64,000 nt of DNA from Pelecanus crispus (GCF_030463565.1 NC_134651.1:11730734-11794733); one strand, 5' to 3'; positions 12,801 through 26,484 are shown, counted from the stretch's first letter. Notes: generated by a model from the letters alone, not told the origin. Program-made: numbers and translations.

Positions 12801-15523
12801 CCCAGTCTTTCAAGAGCTTCATAACAGGAGCTGTTAATTGGTCGGTGGCGTCAGAATTTCTGTGTGGGAAGAGAATTACACAGACACAGTATGTCCAGGC
12901 AAGCACTGAGAGAGGCAGAGTGTTGCTTAAAGCACAGAACTAGAGTGAACACAAGACTGGGAAATGTGCGCAAAGAAAGTTCCTATTCTGTGTTTCTGTT
13001 CAGTTCAGGAAAAGAGAACTTCGCTTACATGCATTATAAATACACAATAGGTTTTTGCCTCCTACTGTCATCTGTGTTGTTGGGACCTGAAGATTGATGA
13101 CCTGTTTAGGTTGCATAGACTGGAATGGGACTTGGGAACTTCAAATTCTGTTCTTAGATCTGTTCATAGCTTGTTTGTGACTCTCAGGAACTTGCTTTAT
13201 CTCTCTGGGCCTAAGCAACCCTGATGTTCACCTTTCAAAAGAGCTTTTAAGATTGACTAGTGAGAGCCAGGATGTAGATGGCAGCTATGACTGTTTCTGT
13301 TCTGTTCTTTCCCTGTGTTTGCTTCCTCCTCCTATGGCCCAAAACCTTCATTAGAAAAGCAGGTTTTCTGAGCTGACTAAACATCTGTGTCATCTCTACT
13401 TACAATAGTATTTGTCAGATAAGAATGAGTAAGGCTTGCATGGAGAAGCGCTGCTCACATATAATGAAGATACTGGAACAAGGAAAACTGGTTTTCCCCA
13501 AAACAACCTGCTTGCAAAAAGCTTCTCTGTAAACACCTGCCTATACCTGCTTGATCTCACCATTACTTTATTTGTATTTTGGTCCTTAATTCACAATTCG
13601 TGCATGTTAACTGAGTTCATTTAAATACTATCACTTCTGCATTACAATGAATTGTAATATCCATCACTTTAACTCTTCCTGCTAGTAATAAGGTACCTAG
13701 TCATCCCAAAGTAAAACCGGATGGTATATGTAATCTTAGATTTACCAAGGTTTTCTCAACACAGGTTTGTAATTAATTTATTCATTTTTAGGCATATTTC
13801 TGAGGCTGTAGTAGGCTGAGACAGTGTGTATCACTGACATGCAGTGAGAGCAGGATTAGTAAAAGCTAGAGCCCTACCTACTAGGGAGGAAAGTGACTGT
13901 TTTAAGCATTCCTCATATTTTGTTTTTCTATTGCTTTTTGGCTGTGTGTGGGGTTTGGGTTTTTTGTCTGTTTGTTTGTTTTGTAATGCAGTGCTACTTC
14001 AGTGAAAGCAATGCAGACCTCATACAGGTGCTGTGGCACCATGTATGGTATCCTAATGGTGTAGGAATTACAAAAGTCTAATGCCTTTCAGTGTCACTCT
14101 TTTGTGAAGTGCTGTTATGGTCTTGGCAGCGCTCTGCAGTCAGCTGCAGAGGAATTGAAGAGAGACAAGAATTTCATAGGCTAAACCATAGTACATCAAG
14201 TCAGTTGCCCTCTTCTTACTGAAGTGCCAGGAAGAAATAATGAATGTTGTGCAGTCAGTCTTATTTCTGGCATTTCCTAATGTTTGAGTATTTGCAGCTT
14301 CAGCATTCTTTTTGACAGTTTTTTGGAGCAGTATCTAGATGTTGCATTTAAAAAGTCAGAAGTCAAGGACAGAACAAAAAATTTGAGGTAAGACTTGCTG
14401 AAATAGGTATTAGAGTTCTGTTTCTTCCTGAAAGGGAAACGGTAACCATGAGTTCTACAATGCTATCTGGGAAATGTTCAGCTGTTTGTGTGTTTGAGAC
14501 TGGAAAGAAGGTAAAAATGCTCATCCCATTTGCATTGTTATTCAGGAAGCAACCCAGGCTGAAATACTGAAGAGTTTCTGATTGCCTAGGATTGGAAAAG
14601 ATATAATCCATTTTCAACAGCGTGGCAGTGCCCCACAGCTAAACAGCAGCTGACACAGGTCTGCATTGTTGGAGGACAATCAGAGAAGCTAGTAATTGTA
14701 TGTATTCCTTTTGATAGAGGGAGATCATCTAAAAAAGCCCAGTATGGTGTGTGGGCTTTTTTCTTATATATGTTTTGTACTTAATGTTATTTTTCTCCCA
14801 CCTTTCTTTTGTTCTGTTACCATATGTTACATCCAGTAAGCAATAGCTGCAGAAATTCTGAAAAAGGAATTCTGCAGAGTAGAAACCTAGTAAACTAAAA
14901 GCCTGGAGCAAAATATTAAATATTTGAATATTGTTCCTCCTTCTGATGCGAGAAGAAAATTAAAAAGTTAAATATTGAAAATCTGAAAGTCTTTGAAATT
15001 ACTGTCTTGCAAATATCCTATTTCAAAACTTATAAAAATGAAACAAATTCAAAATCTTAGGTTTTTTTTTTTTTTTCCTCCTTTTATGACCACTTACATT
15101 GCAACCTACCCTCACTGGATCACCTTTGTGCAGATATTTTTTACCATACACAGAGAGATTCTGCCAGCAGAATATACACACTTTAGAACTATAAAGGAAT
15201 TATCTATTGGCCAATGTAGTAGCTATCTGTGGTTAATGGGCTATTGGGCTAAGCATTAATGCTTACTGCTGCTCTTCAGACACTTTGAGTCTCTGCCCAC
15301 CAGACAGACATCAAATAGGGGAATGTCAGCCCCTGACACGACTTGGATCTAGCTGATTCTCAGTGTGGCTGAGTTCCTGTCTTCCAGTTCTCTGCTTTTT
15401 AGGTTTTACTCTTTTCTTGTCAGTTATTTTTCTCATCAGTCCTTGAGCCGCTAGCTATTACAGTCTCAACAATTACATTTATATCTGGTTTTACCTAATT
15501 TGCCGGGCTTTAGTTTATAGAGT

Positions 15524-15662
15524 TGTAGAATAGAATCATAGAATTGTTTAGGTTGGAAAAGACCTTTAAGATCATCAAGTCTAACCGATAACCTAGCACT
15601 GACGAGTCCACCATTAAACCATATCCCTAAGTGCCATGTCTACATGTCTTTTGAACACCTTG
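15524..15662 (-). mobile_element. CR1 LINE 3' tail fragment
   Basis: Begins with the inverted CR1 terminal repeat (aatcatagaat) followed by ggttggaaaagaccttt and atcatcaagtctaacc, the familiar avian CR1 3' end on the minus strand. It is 5'-truncated, as is usual for CR1. Confidence 0.85.
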
Positions 15663-17313
15663 TTCTTTCTTGCACATAATTTTCTCAGCAAATTTGAAGC
15701 TTGAAGCTCACTGGTAAGATGAATGCATCAAATGAAGTTTTGCAATCAGGGATCCTGTAATATTGAATACTTTCATCAATAACTTGTTTGATAGATGGAA
15801 CAGTGTGCTTATGCATTTACAGCTCACGAAAATAAGCACTATGAACTGAAGAAATGACCTGAAAAACTCATCTGCTGTTCAGTAAGACTAGGGATGATGT
15901 AATTGTATACTGTGGATTATTTCTAATTATATGGTGAAGAAAGTAAGTCTAAGCAGGAGCTGTGCAGATAAGGATCGAGGTTTTATAGCAGATCACAAAC
16001 TTAAACATGAGTCAGTGTATCTGACTCATCGAAAACAAGTAGTTGTACCAGGATGGGTTAAGTGTTGTTATATTTTCCAGTCAAGCTGCTATCAGTAATG
16101 TTTTCATTTAGTGACTAGTTCATTCTCTTTTAGAAAAGGATGTAGAACTTTAAAAATCAGAAGTTCGACTTCTCCTTGGTTTCTCTGAATGTATAGTGAA
16201 TAAGGGGATGAGTGACATTTATCTGTTATAAAAACCAGAAGGATTTCCAAGTGGAACTTGGAGAAAACACGCTTAAAGAGACTCAAAACTACAGAGTACT
16301 GACAAAAGTGCCTTGTAATTTTTATGGATTTATTTGGATGAGTGACATGTGCTCAAGTATGCGTTTCAAAGGAGGTACTTTCGTTTCCTCTAACTCTAAG
16401 GAGAGATTCAGCCCGTTTCTTTCACAGGGGAGATTATTACCTGCAGACTTTAGTAGCAGGGAGATAGAGAGCATGGGAAAATCTGCAAAATGTTTAAACT
16501 CAGAGAATCTGTACTTGGCTGTTGAGGCAGTTACTGGTTTGCACGTGTAAATCTGGTGTTTGTGGGGACAGCTGACCAGCTCAGCTTTGTGTATGAGTGA
16601 CCACCTTCAGCTGTTATTTCAGTAAGAGCATCCACTTGCTTCTGCCATGGGTCAGGCCTCTGCAGGTATAGGACTCTGCAGACATTTAATTAAAATTAGG
16701 TTTTGCTACAAAGTCCATGGTAATTTAAATTTAAAAAATGCAGAGAATATGTAGTGAAAAGAGCTCTGGAAGTAGAAGAAAACATGACATTGAAACAACT
16801 GGATATGGTAAGCTAAGTTGCAGCACAGTATCGGGTGCGCAGATTGCACATGGAGTATTTCAGTATCTGAGGAAGGCCTGCCTGTCTCCCATCACAAGAT
16901 TACACTAGTGACTATTCCATTTGTTTCCAGACCCATACAGCTCTAAATGTGGAACTCGTCTTCCTTGTGCTTGCAATTAGTTCTTAAGAAATTTGCTCAG
17001 CCTACATGCCTCCACCTCACAAATTTCTCCCGAATTATGTGAAGAAAAACTCTTTGTTCTTTAATTGCAGTCATGATTCTTATTGTCGTAGCATGTTGGG
17101 AGAGAAAAGCTTGTTGAATAAGCTCCAATGAATAAACTTCCCTAGTAGTCTGGAAGGGTAAAAGGAGGTCAAAAGGGAAGACAATGAGATACCTGTTAAT
17201 TCCGGATATGACAAGAACTCCTTCAGAAGTGAATGCTTCAGAGCAGAATAAAGCTTCAGATGGTACATCTACAGCTGTTGCTTCCCTAGTCAGACCTCTG
17301 TTATAAAGCAGAA

Positions 17314-17487
17314 GTGATCTGCTCTGTCAGTGAGGCTGTCATGTTCCTGGTCATGTCTCTCCTGACTGTACAGCTCCTGAAATTGCCATGGGTGCATAGA
17401 TGCTTTCCCTGGGAGCTGACTTCATGTCCTATCCTTGGAAACCTCAGGCAGGTGAGATTTAATGCAGCCTATGACATTCTCCGTACG
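17314..17487 (+). pseudogene. Relic E exon 1: degenerate CYP2 exon 1
   Basis: 58 codons align with the CYP2J exon 1 pattern: initiator Met, hydrophobic anchor with LLTVQLLKLPWV, then CPILGN and DILRT at the exon end. The hinge PPGP is degraded to PWEL, and the donor GT at the expected border reads AT. No exon 2-8 counterpart follows in the next 2 kb. It is most simply the 5' end of an internally deleted gene copy whose 3' end is at 19469. Confidence 0.7.
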
Positions 17488-19468
17488 ATAAAGTGCATGT
17501 GAACTTACTACCTTTAGCTGAAATGATCGACCGCTATAATTGGCTAAAAAAAGTTTTATGCTGAGTACTGTAGACCTGAGAATCAATTTTTAAAAGACTG
17601 TAAAAGCAGGGAGAAATAATGGCATTATTCCATCCTTAATAGCATCTCATGAAAACCTCACCTGTTAGGAAGGGATAAAACACACTATAGTAAGCTGAAT
17701 TGCTACCCTTTACCTCTATATAGTTATGCCAATGGTGCTTACCTACAGGTAGATACTATGGAAATGCGGACTAACCAAATGGTCCCTTTGTGTTGCTGAA
17801 TGCATGAGGCAGTGCACTGTGTGATGTTGCATCTGAATTTACTCTGAGGTGGCACCACAGTATCAGTCACCTTGTTGCATGGGGAGACTGAAGCAAAAAA
17901 CACACACAACTCTTAAGAATTCTCACTTACCGTACCCAATTATTTAGTAAAAGATAATACTTACAGTTGCTGAATCTGCAATAGCAAAATGTGGCAAGTG
18001 GCAAATGAAAAAGCAGCCCTCTTTCCCTACTCACAGGGTGGGCAATCCACTGGAATTTAAGTAGAGGCATAGGTCAGACCTGATGTCCTTTGATGCAGAA
18101 ATTAATTCTGTCAGAATTGGGGGGGGGTGGGTTTTTTTGGTTTTGTTTTGTTTTTTCTTTTTTTTTTAAAGGAAGTTGTGCTTTAAAATATTTTGGAAAA
18201 CCTGGAAAGAAAAATTTTCATGATACTGGCTGCTTTTCATGCTTCTTGATTGAACTAAAAACTGTCATGAATAAATAATTATGTTTTCAAGTTTCTCTTT
18301 CTGCTTGGGTTTTTAAGAAGAAGCTGGCAGTGCTAAATGTGTCCATGAATCCTTCAGATAAAAAAAAAAATCAGCTGTCATACCTGGAGAGAAATGTGGG
18401 ATGAGGAAAATAACGCCCTCCACATGGAAGTGTGGGTGTAGGAAATGTCTAGCTGTTATGGAACTAAAACTTCCATGGACGGAACTACAGGGCAACAGTA
18501 TGCAGTCTTAGCTGTGTTTACAGAAATGGAAACCTTATCAGAACTGAGAAGTTATTAGAAAGTTGTGAGTGATTTCAGACAAGGTGTTTCTTTTTAAATT
18601 CTTCCAGATGTGGCAATGAACATTGTCAAATACAGTCATTCTGTATGTCTGGGTATGTAGAACACATCTGAACACTTTTGTGAAGCTATTGGTTGTATAT
18701 CCCTTTGCATTATAAACCTTGTATCAAGATTGCCTGTGATGCCTGGCCAGCAGCTATTCAAGATAAAAGGAAAAAACCCAGCATGTTCCTTAGTTCCAGT
18801 GCTGCTTGCAAATGAGGAGGGGATTATCAATCTTGTTTACTAATCAAAGAGGAGAAGGAATATTCAAGGAAAAGCAGCTATGCCGATATGGTATATGGCC
18901 TTCTGCTCAGTGCAGTAAATAAAACGGGAGGGTTTTTTCTATGTCTCGTTGTGTGGGTGGCTTCCAGGGAGATAGAGGTTAAGAGACAACGTGGGACCAA
19001 CTCCTTCTTTCTTGCAGGACAGTATGGTTAATATATACTGTCCTGACTGATTCCTAAGCACTGGAAGAAGTCTCTGGAGTCCAAGCCCAGTCAATTCCTG
19101 CATGAGGAAGGGAATTTTTTTTCTCCAGAGACGTTTTCTTACCCTTCTCAACAGGGGTTGAGATAGGTACCTTGAATGCTACTGAAGAACTCTGATGAGG
19201 GAATAAAAAGTGAAACCATCTTTCAAAACTGCCTGATGTCCTTTCTGCCAGCTAATAAGTAACACCAATGGATTATGCAAGTGGAGTTGCAAGGATGGGT
19301 TGAGTTTTGTTTAGACAGCAAATCTTGAGAGAGAATGACAGCCTGCAGGGACACCTCTGCTCTGATGAGGAGCAAGAGCCTCAGAGACAGTGCAGGGCAA
19401 GACAGCATGGGGCATGGTGGAGGGCAGCAGTTAAGGTCAATAACTGCCCTTTCAGGTCCTTTCTGCAG
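17488..19468. other. Spacer inside relic E, no further exons seen
   Basis: I searched by eye for the conserved wording of exons 2-8 (WxxxR, LPGPH, ETT, ExxR, FNP) and found none. It includes a G-run followed by T-rich sequence near 18120-18170. Confidence 0.5.
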
Positions 19469-19643
19469 GGCTCTGTATATTTTTGGGTGAGCAGTCAGCA
19501 AGCATGGAGCTCTTCATCACTGCAGCCTTCTGCAGGCATTTAGATTCACCCTGCCTGATGGGGTTAAAGAAGCGAACACATAATATCTTTTGGGAAGCAC
19601 TGTGCAGCTCCATCCCTATACGGTCTCTGCTGTTCTTCACGAG
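19469..19643 (+). pseudogene. Relic E exon 9: degenerate heme exon
   Basis: After an acceptor ttctgcag the sequence reads LCIFLGEQSASMELFIT, then after a frameshift FTLPDGVKEANT and a tail close to YLLGSTVQLHPY..SAVL. This is the CYP2J exon 9 pattern. The position of the heme-ligating Cys is Phe, the preceding Arg is Cys, the frame is broken after MELFIT, there is an in-frame stop after EANT, and the terminal stop has become GAG. An AATAAA at 19779-19784 may be the old polyadenylation signal. Clearly non-functional. Confidence 0.8.
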
Positions 19644-21960
19644 GCAGCTGGGTACCAACATCCTGAACAGCTTATTCCACTAGCTTCACTCAAGAAATCT
19701 TCTAAGAACTGCTCCTGTTTGTAGTTTCTTGTGTTGAGGAGGTCTCTGTATGTGCTCCTTCAGGTGCTGTGAATTAAAAATAAAGCAAAGAATTACAGAC
19801 TCTGGCATTAATTCTGGCTGAGCAGGAGTCCTGCTTCTGAGACAAGACAGAAACTCTAATCCATAAAGCCTCATAGTGGACAAGAACTCAGTCCTAACAG
19901 GGAGTTTGAAAACCTTGGCTGCTGAAGGAGGTATCCATCTCTAGACCTGATATAAAAAGTAGCCAGTGGAGCTGTCAGTCTGTGCTTCCAAACAAGCAAT
20001 GGAACTCTTTTATCAAGGAGTATGGTGATCCCTGAAGAGCTTTGGCCTGTGCTCCCTGTCCTCCTGTACTTTGTGAGAGGAGACAGTCTACTGCTTTTAG
20101 CAGAACTTGGGCAGAACAAAAGCAAAGGCCATTGTGTTTGCAGAGAAGTTCAGTATGGTTACCTTGCCAGGACTCCTGCTGCAGGTGGAGTTATGGGCAC
20201 AAGGTAAACTGCTGCCCATCAGGTAGTTGAACCCACACCTGTGGCATTCTGAAGACCTGTATCTCTGGCAATGCTATCTTTCCTCTCCTACCATCAGGAC
20301 TTTTCCACCTGTAAAATGAGAATAAGTAAGAGCCCATCTTCTCCTGGAATTGTTACAGACCCTCTGAGATAGCATACTGCAACCTCCCCTTGGGATTTCC
20401 AGTGTTCTCCAGAACATCTGAAGCTTGCTCCTTTTTATACTTGCCATTACCTGAGCAGCTGCTGTTGGGAAATGCTGCTTTAAACATAGGCAGCTGAGGT
20501 GGAGTGTGTTGTGCTGCTAGGCAGCAAGCTGCTGCAAGCTGTGTTAAAAGGCAGCTCCTAGGATCTAACAATGTCCAGGCTAAAAGTCTCTTTCTTGACC
20601 TGTCAATCCTTTAGGCTGTGGTCTCTAGTAATTATGTGACATAGAGGTATGTTAGAAAAATCTGCCCTGAGTTCAGAAGAGGGGCCCCAGCTGAGGAAAT
20701 AAAATGCCAAGGGGCTTCTGGGGTTAAACCAGAGAGAGATTCTTTGACCTGTTAGTATTTGCTAGGATGTGGGAATAAGCTGCTGTGGGGAAACCAGCTT
20801 CATGTGCCATCTTTGTTTGCCATTATAGGCAGGTAAAGAGTCTGCCATGTGAAATGTCTGTACTAGTTAGAGGGAACTGGAGGAAATTTATGAATTAATT
20901 TGCATCTCTGAATTGTTACAGCTTGACAACAAACTTTGTAAAATCCTGTAATTTTCTTAGGTCCCTTATTGCACTGGAGTTTAGCCTTAGACCAGTCATA
21001 GTAGGGGACTGGAGGAAAAGAGAAAACAGTACTTGGGGCACACTGAGCCATGGTCCAGCCATGCTGGGTCTGAAGTAGCCCTTCTCAGTCCACTTCCCTG
21101 AGTATCCTCTGCAGTGTAGGGAGCTGTGAGAGGCACTTGGCTGGCTTCTTCCAGGTGCACTGTGCTTGCAGGCCAGCCATGGGTGAGCTCTGGTGTGTAG
21201 ACCTGAGGAGCTCAGAGAACCACGGATCAGGGGTGCAGCCAGGCCTTTGGTGGGTGGAAGAAGATTTTGATTCTACTAGAATCTTCAGAATCTTTCCAGA
21301 GAAAGTTCAGCGGTGTCTCCTGAGATGTGATGAACTTGGTGTTTCTTTGCATATGAGGCCCGTTATGCTTTTTGTCAATAGTGCTAGCTATGTTTGATTC
21401 TTCACTGTGCCATTTTCGGTTCACCTGTATTGTTTACTGCAAAAACTCAGATGACAAGACTTCCTTGCTCTTGGTTCCCAAATCTGCATTTGCAACCACT
21501 CTTATACAAGGCTACTGTCTGCTTCCTTTTGCCTTTGTCCCGAGAATGCTACCTGGTGAGTGCTCCTGTCCTTGTCTGTGTACGCAGGACCTGGATGACA
21601 GCTGCAGCTTTGTATCTGAGCTCTTGGCTCGCACATAGTCAGTGCTTTGAGTCACATGTTCCACCAAACTGATTGCTCAGCAAGATGTTTCTGAACGAGG
21701 TGCCTGCCTTCTAGCATCTACTGGATCTTAGAGTAATGGGAACTACGAGCATATTGCAGCATAGTGATGTATTAAATACACTCAAGAAAGGGAACACTCC
21801 TCATTTTCTGGGATCAGGAAGTGTGGTAGGAAAGAAGGGAGGAGAAAAATTCAGAAAGCCTAAATATGACAGGGAAGAGTTAAGCGCAAGAATATAGACT
21901 CATTTCAACAGACAGATTCATAGCAGTTTTCTCAGTGATAGAGTAGTTTGAAGGTGTGAA
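19644..21960. other. Spacer between relic E and pseudogene B
   Basis: About 2.3 kb with moderately higher GC than the surroundings. Short open frames only, with no recognisable coding or repeat element. Confidence 0.5.
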
Positions 21961-22128
21961 ATGATGATAAGTGTAATTCTCATTTCCCTGGTTTTGTTTC
22001 TTCTGGGTGTGCAGTTCCTGGAATTGCAATGGAAAAGTCGTGGATTTCCTCCTGGACCAACCCCATTTCCCATCATTGGAAGCATCTGGCAGATAAATTT
22101 CAGAGCTGATCATGGGAGCCTGAAAAAG
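21961..22128 (+). pseudogene. Pseudogene B exon 1
   Basis: 56 codons with anchor, FPPGPTPFPIIGS hinge and SLKK before a good donor gtattc. Open frame with two adjacent ATGs at the start. Confidence 0.88.
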
Positions 22129-23495
22129 GTATTCATTTGCAGCTGTGAACTAAAGAGCTATTGAGGCAAAAACTGTAAAAAACTAGTGATGGCTGTTGGT
22201 AGGCTAATGTGGTAGCAGGGAGAACTTAATCCTGAGGGAAGGCGAATCATGGAACTTAAGTGCCTAAATAAGTTAAGTAAAATCTGTAGGCAGTCTAATT
22301 CATGTGAAAGCTGATACGTGTGCAAGTTAAACAGAACTGAGGACAGTAATTTTGCCTCAAAAAAGACTTCTGTTTTTAAGAGAGGCTTTTTGCCTTGAAA
22401 GAAAAGTGTGTTTTTCAGATTTCCCACTGCAGGCGCATACAGAAAATCTTCTAAAACAAGGTGTCATGAATTCAGAAGATGCAAAAAGCACACCAGTATG
22501 TCTTCTGTTGTCATGGGATGGAAACAAGATTTTATCCCATATACAGCCAAAACCTTAGCTCCATTGTTTTTCTGAAGTCCAGTCTGGGAATTGCTTCTTG
22601 AAGATGAACTAAAGATATAAATGGCGGTGAAAGGAAGGAACTGATGGGAAGAATTAGGTCTATGCTAAGCACGTTAATATAGGTTCTTTCAGTGTTCAAC
22701 ATCCTCCACTGAGCCAAAACTTCACAAAAGAATCCAATGTGTTGATATATTTTTCAAGTCACAACTTCTCCTTAGGTGCTAAGTGCAACCTGCATGTCAG
22801 GGGCTACCTGGCTGCAGCTGGAGAATGTTGGCTTCATGAAAAGGGAACTTAAAAGACCTTGATGTTAAACTTCCCTGATGGGTACATGTTCATCACTGTG
22901 GCATAACAGAGCTGTACTGTTTCTTTGCCTAGAGTCAGGGACTTTGTCCTTGCTGAATCCCCACAGGGTTGCCTGAGAGCAGTCCCCATCACTAGCCACG
23001 CAGAGGTGGGATCTATGCTCAGATCCCTCAGCTGACAGTACTTCTGTATAAGAGGGGAAGACATCCTGCCATTGAAACTTGAAATCCACGGTACTAGTTA
23101 AACTAGTCATTGGCTGAGGAAATGAAATATGGAGTTGAAAAATGTAATCAAGAATGGGCAGGTGACGTTTCATGTGAAACCTGATATGTATCTGTAAACA
23201 CTTGGTTGGGGCATTTTCCTAATCGTTAATATTGCAAAGGCAACCCAAGTCAAGTTTTAAAAGAGTAGATGCTCTTCCCCTTTTTATCAGGCACATTGCT
23301 GTGAATAGCGGGTTCCCAGAGAGAGCCCAGAACTTTACTGTGGTAAGCACTCTCACTGCAAAACAAAATCACCGTCCTTTTTCATTTCCTGAACCCCTGA
23401 GTAATGTCATGCTGGAAGAGAGCAGCCCATCATGTGTGCATTTTGGTTGGTGTTTCTCCCATGGTTATTTTTTTAGGCATTGATCTAACCTACAG

Positions 23496-23643
23496 CTGGC
23501 AAAAATCTATGGGAACATCTGTACCCTGTAGCTGGGTCACAAACCTATGGTGGTGCTGTATGGATTCCAAGCCGTGAAGGACTCAGAAGATGTTTTTGGG
23601 TGACTGCAGACCTGTGTCTTCAAGGGAATGGCAAATGGAAAGG
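23496..23643 (+). pseudogene. Pseudogene B exon 2 (two stops, 15-bp deletion)
   Basis: Reads LAKIYGNICTL, stop (TAG where TGG is expected), then MVVLYGFQAVKD, SEDVFG, stop, and ends ANGKG at gtaaga. Length is 148 bp, not 163; the missing 15 bp correspond to the GMTTH region of gene D. Confidence 0.88.
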
Positions 23644-24722
23644 GTAAGATGTTCATATCTGTGGAAGGACTTCATCCTTGACTTTCTTTGTTTCCTCTCA
23701 TGTTTTTCTTACTGACAGGCCCCTAGTTCCCAATTCACCCGTTTTGTCTGCTCAGGGTAAATGATATAATTCTGCAGCATTACTCTAAGTTGTCTCCAAA
23801 GTCCCTCTGTCACACACGTATTTCAGAATCTCATCAGAGCAGCAGTATTTGTACCTAGCTAGGTCGTGCTTGTCCATTCGTAGTGTTGTCTAAGTGTGTG
23901 TCCTGATTTGAAATAATCTGGAGTTTGCAGCCTCCTCTGCAAGCTGAGGCTAAAGTAATTCTTTATGCTCCCAGTTTTTTGTTTACAGCAAAGGCTGCTG
24001 TAAGAAAAGCATGTACAGAGCTGTTGAACAAGGTCTAGCCTTTTGGGAAGCCCAAAGGCACAGGAAGGTCACTGGAGCTTTAAATGTATTAGCCAGACTG
24101 TAGATGCAACATATCTTTGTTCAGAGCTTCTTATTGTGCTATCATTTACATCAGACACTGCTGAATGGTGGTGGATGGAGAATAAAGAGGGTGCTGTGTT
24201 TAAAACAGAAATGATTGATCTTGTTTCCACCAGCCTTTTATCCAGAGGATACAGAGCAGATGCCTCTATCCTCAGTCAGGCTTTGTTGCATGTGGACTAC
24301 AATCTGGAAAGCTTTGATTTATAATACTAGCTAATGTAAGTGGAGAAAAACATCTTTAAGGAATGGATATGATTAAGTCTGGGGCCATTTCAGTCCATTT
24401 GGTAGGGTCTTTATTGCCACCTTTTATCTGGGTGATGTGGAGTAAAGTAGCTGGGCTATGACAAGCTGCCCTAGCACTAGCAATTTGTAGCAGGGATGGC
24501 TTTAACAAACAGCTGCAGCACAGCTGCAAGTTGGCAACTCTCTGCAACAAATATACCTGCCTGTTGGGCAGGCTCCTTTTCTGCTAGCTTAGGCTCCCAG
24601 GACAACAGAAGGAATAGGGGAGAGTTATTCCAGACTGTGTTCAAGCCGATGTCTCAGGGAGCAAGCTGGCTTTCCCAGGGGAAGCGTGGGCTAGACTGGT
24701 GGAGGGAAGTGATTCCCCACCG

Positions 24723-24794
24723 TGTGGATTAAATGTTCTGTGTGGATTAAATGTTCTATGTGGATTAAATGGCTTATGTGGATTAAATGGCTTA
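24723..24794. repeat. 18-bp minisatellite, four units, in pseudogene B intron 2
   Basis: Units at 24723, 24741, 24759 and 24777 share tgtggattaaatg followed by a variable 5-bp end (ttctg, ttcta, gctta, gctta). Confidence 0.9.
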
Positions 24795-25861
24795 TGCTGG
24801 GCTGTCTGCTAGAACACAGACTCACAGCACAGGGGCCTGGGATTCCTTTCTGTCCCACAGTGAGACCTCTGGTCATAGGAACCTGTTTGTAGATTGGCTA
24901 AAGTCTGCTCTTCCTACTCTGGTTCTTGCTAGGTGGTTCTTGCCCTGGCTTCGTTGTCTTTCCAGGAGGGACCTGGACCAGGATGAGAATTCGATATCTG
25001 GTGTAAATAGTCTGGTAAAAGCAGGATCCCTTAAAAGCCAGAGACTGTGTAGCACAGACAACATGGGCTCAGAACCAGTTATCAATTCTAGCCATTAAAG
25101 AGTTTTTCTTTTCGAAGCACTACCAACAGTGAGATGCAATGATCTCCAGAAGGTTTGCATAAGGTTAAGAAGCACAAGCATACGAAACGCCCAGACCTCC
25201 CCAATGAGCTCTGCAGAAATCTCCGTTGGCTATGAGTAGCTTGGTGAGAGACACCATCATGTTTCCAGGCGGCAGAAACCTGAACTTACTGTTTATTGAG
25301 GAAAGCTCTCTTGTCAACTCTGCAGGAGTGGCAACATCTGCAAGAACACAATGTCTATATGGGGATGTTGGCAAACATAGCTTACAAGTAAGTATTAATT
25401 GTATTAGAAGATTGTACAAGATAATAAATGAGATCTTGTAAGAGGCTGCATGAGCTGGGCTATAAGCCCTTCTTTGTGAATAAGGGTTTAGATTAATTTC
25501 TGCTCAAAGCATGGGCAAATAGAAGGCAACACCAAACCACAGTCTTTGCAACTTGTAGCAGGCTGCTGGGTGGACTTTCGAGTAATGACCACTGGTCTTG
25601 TATGCTTCAGAAAGAATAGGACTCGTTTTGGAAGGCAGGTGTGTGAGTCCTGAGATTTGAGTGGGCTTTTTGCAGGGATGCGAATATATTAACCAAGGTG
25701 GTTTCTCTGTCTCTAACAAAATACAATTAAAAGAACACTGCCCTGAAATGGCTCTCTTCTTTATGAGTGGCAGCATGGTGAGAAGATGACTCTTAGTGTG
25801 TATGTCATTTACTATTCTATGAACATTAACATCACATAAAATTGATTCTTGATGGCTGAAG

Positions 25862-26011
25862 GTATTCTGGTCTCGAATGGTCTCATCTGGAAACATCAGA
25901 GACATTTTGGAATTGGAGCTCTCCGAAAACTGGGAATGGGGAATAAAGGAATGGAGTGCAGGATACAAACCGAGGCCCACTACCTAGTCGAGTTTTTCAG
26001 AGACAAAAAAG
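25862..26011 (+). pseudogene. Pseudogene B exon 3
   Basis: 150 bp and open. Contains WKHQRHFG, so the WxxxR pair survives. The acceptor is aag instead of cag; the donor gtatgc is intact. Confidence 0.88.
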
Positions 26012-26217
26012 GTATGCCATTGACAAGTGCTTGGGAACTGCACTGGCGCTTTTGACATAGTACATAGTCTGCATGACTCTAAGGGTAAAGACTAACTATT
26101 TTTACTCCAGAAAAGAATGGGTTAGGAGCACAGCTTAGATTTAGAGTGCAATCAAAACTGTTTGTACAATCAGACCTCAGCAATGTGTATTTTGGTATCA
26201 ACACCAAGATCAAGATT

Positions 26218-26270
26218 TAAAAAACAAAAAAACAAAAAAAAAAAGAAAAAAGAAGGCAAACAAAAAACCA
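26218..26270. repeat. A-rich low-complexity tract in pseudogene B intron 3
   Basis: About 50 bp of A with scattered C and G. No retroposon body is recognised directly before it. Confidence 0.6.
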
Positions 26271-26484
26271 AGGCTGGGCATTAAAGACTTGAGGCCTTCC
26301 TGTCCTCATTTTTGAATGAGGTTTATCTTTTGTTACGTTTGCCAGTGAATTTTGGGTGTTTCAGTGTAACAGTCTAAATAGCATAGAGGACATCTATTAC
26401 AAAATGTCATTGTGATCTTGCTTCCAAAATAGCAAAGGAGGTAAAGAAAGTGCTTTGGAGATGAATGCTTGTCTCTGCCTGCAG

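Larger units (their letters stand above)
8138..17313. other. Gene-poor intergenic spacer between the head-to-head P450 units
   Basis: About 9.2 kb of mostly AT-rich sequence between gene A's start and relic E. Open frames here are short, overlapping and without recognisable motifs. It contains the 42-bp tandem duplication at 9781-9864, a CR1 tail at 15524-15662 and several homopolymer tracts (for example T runs near 9249 and 15061). The gene A promoter must lie at its left end, but no clear TATA box is seen close to the start codon. Confidence 0.6.

Noticed and set aside
25504-25980. 158-codon minus-strand frame
   Set aside because: Its 5' part is antisense to exon 3 of pseudogene B; the rest has no homology I can recognise.
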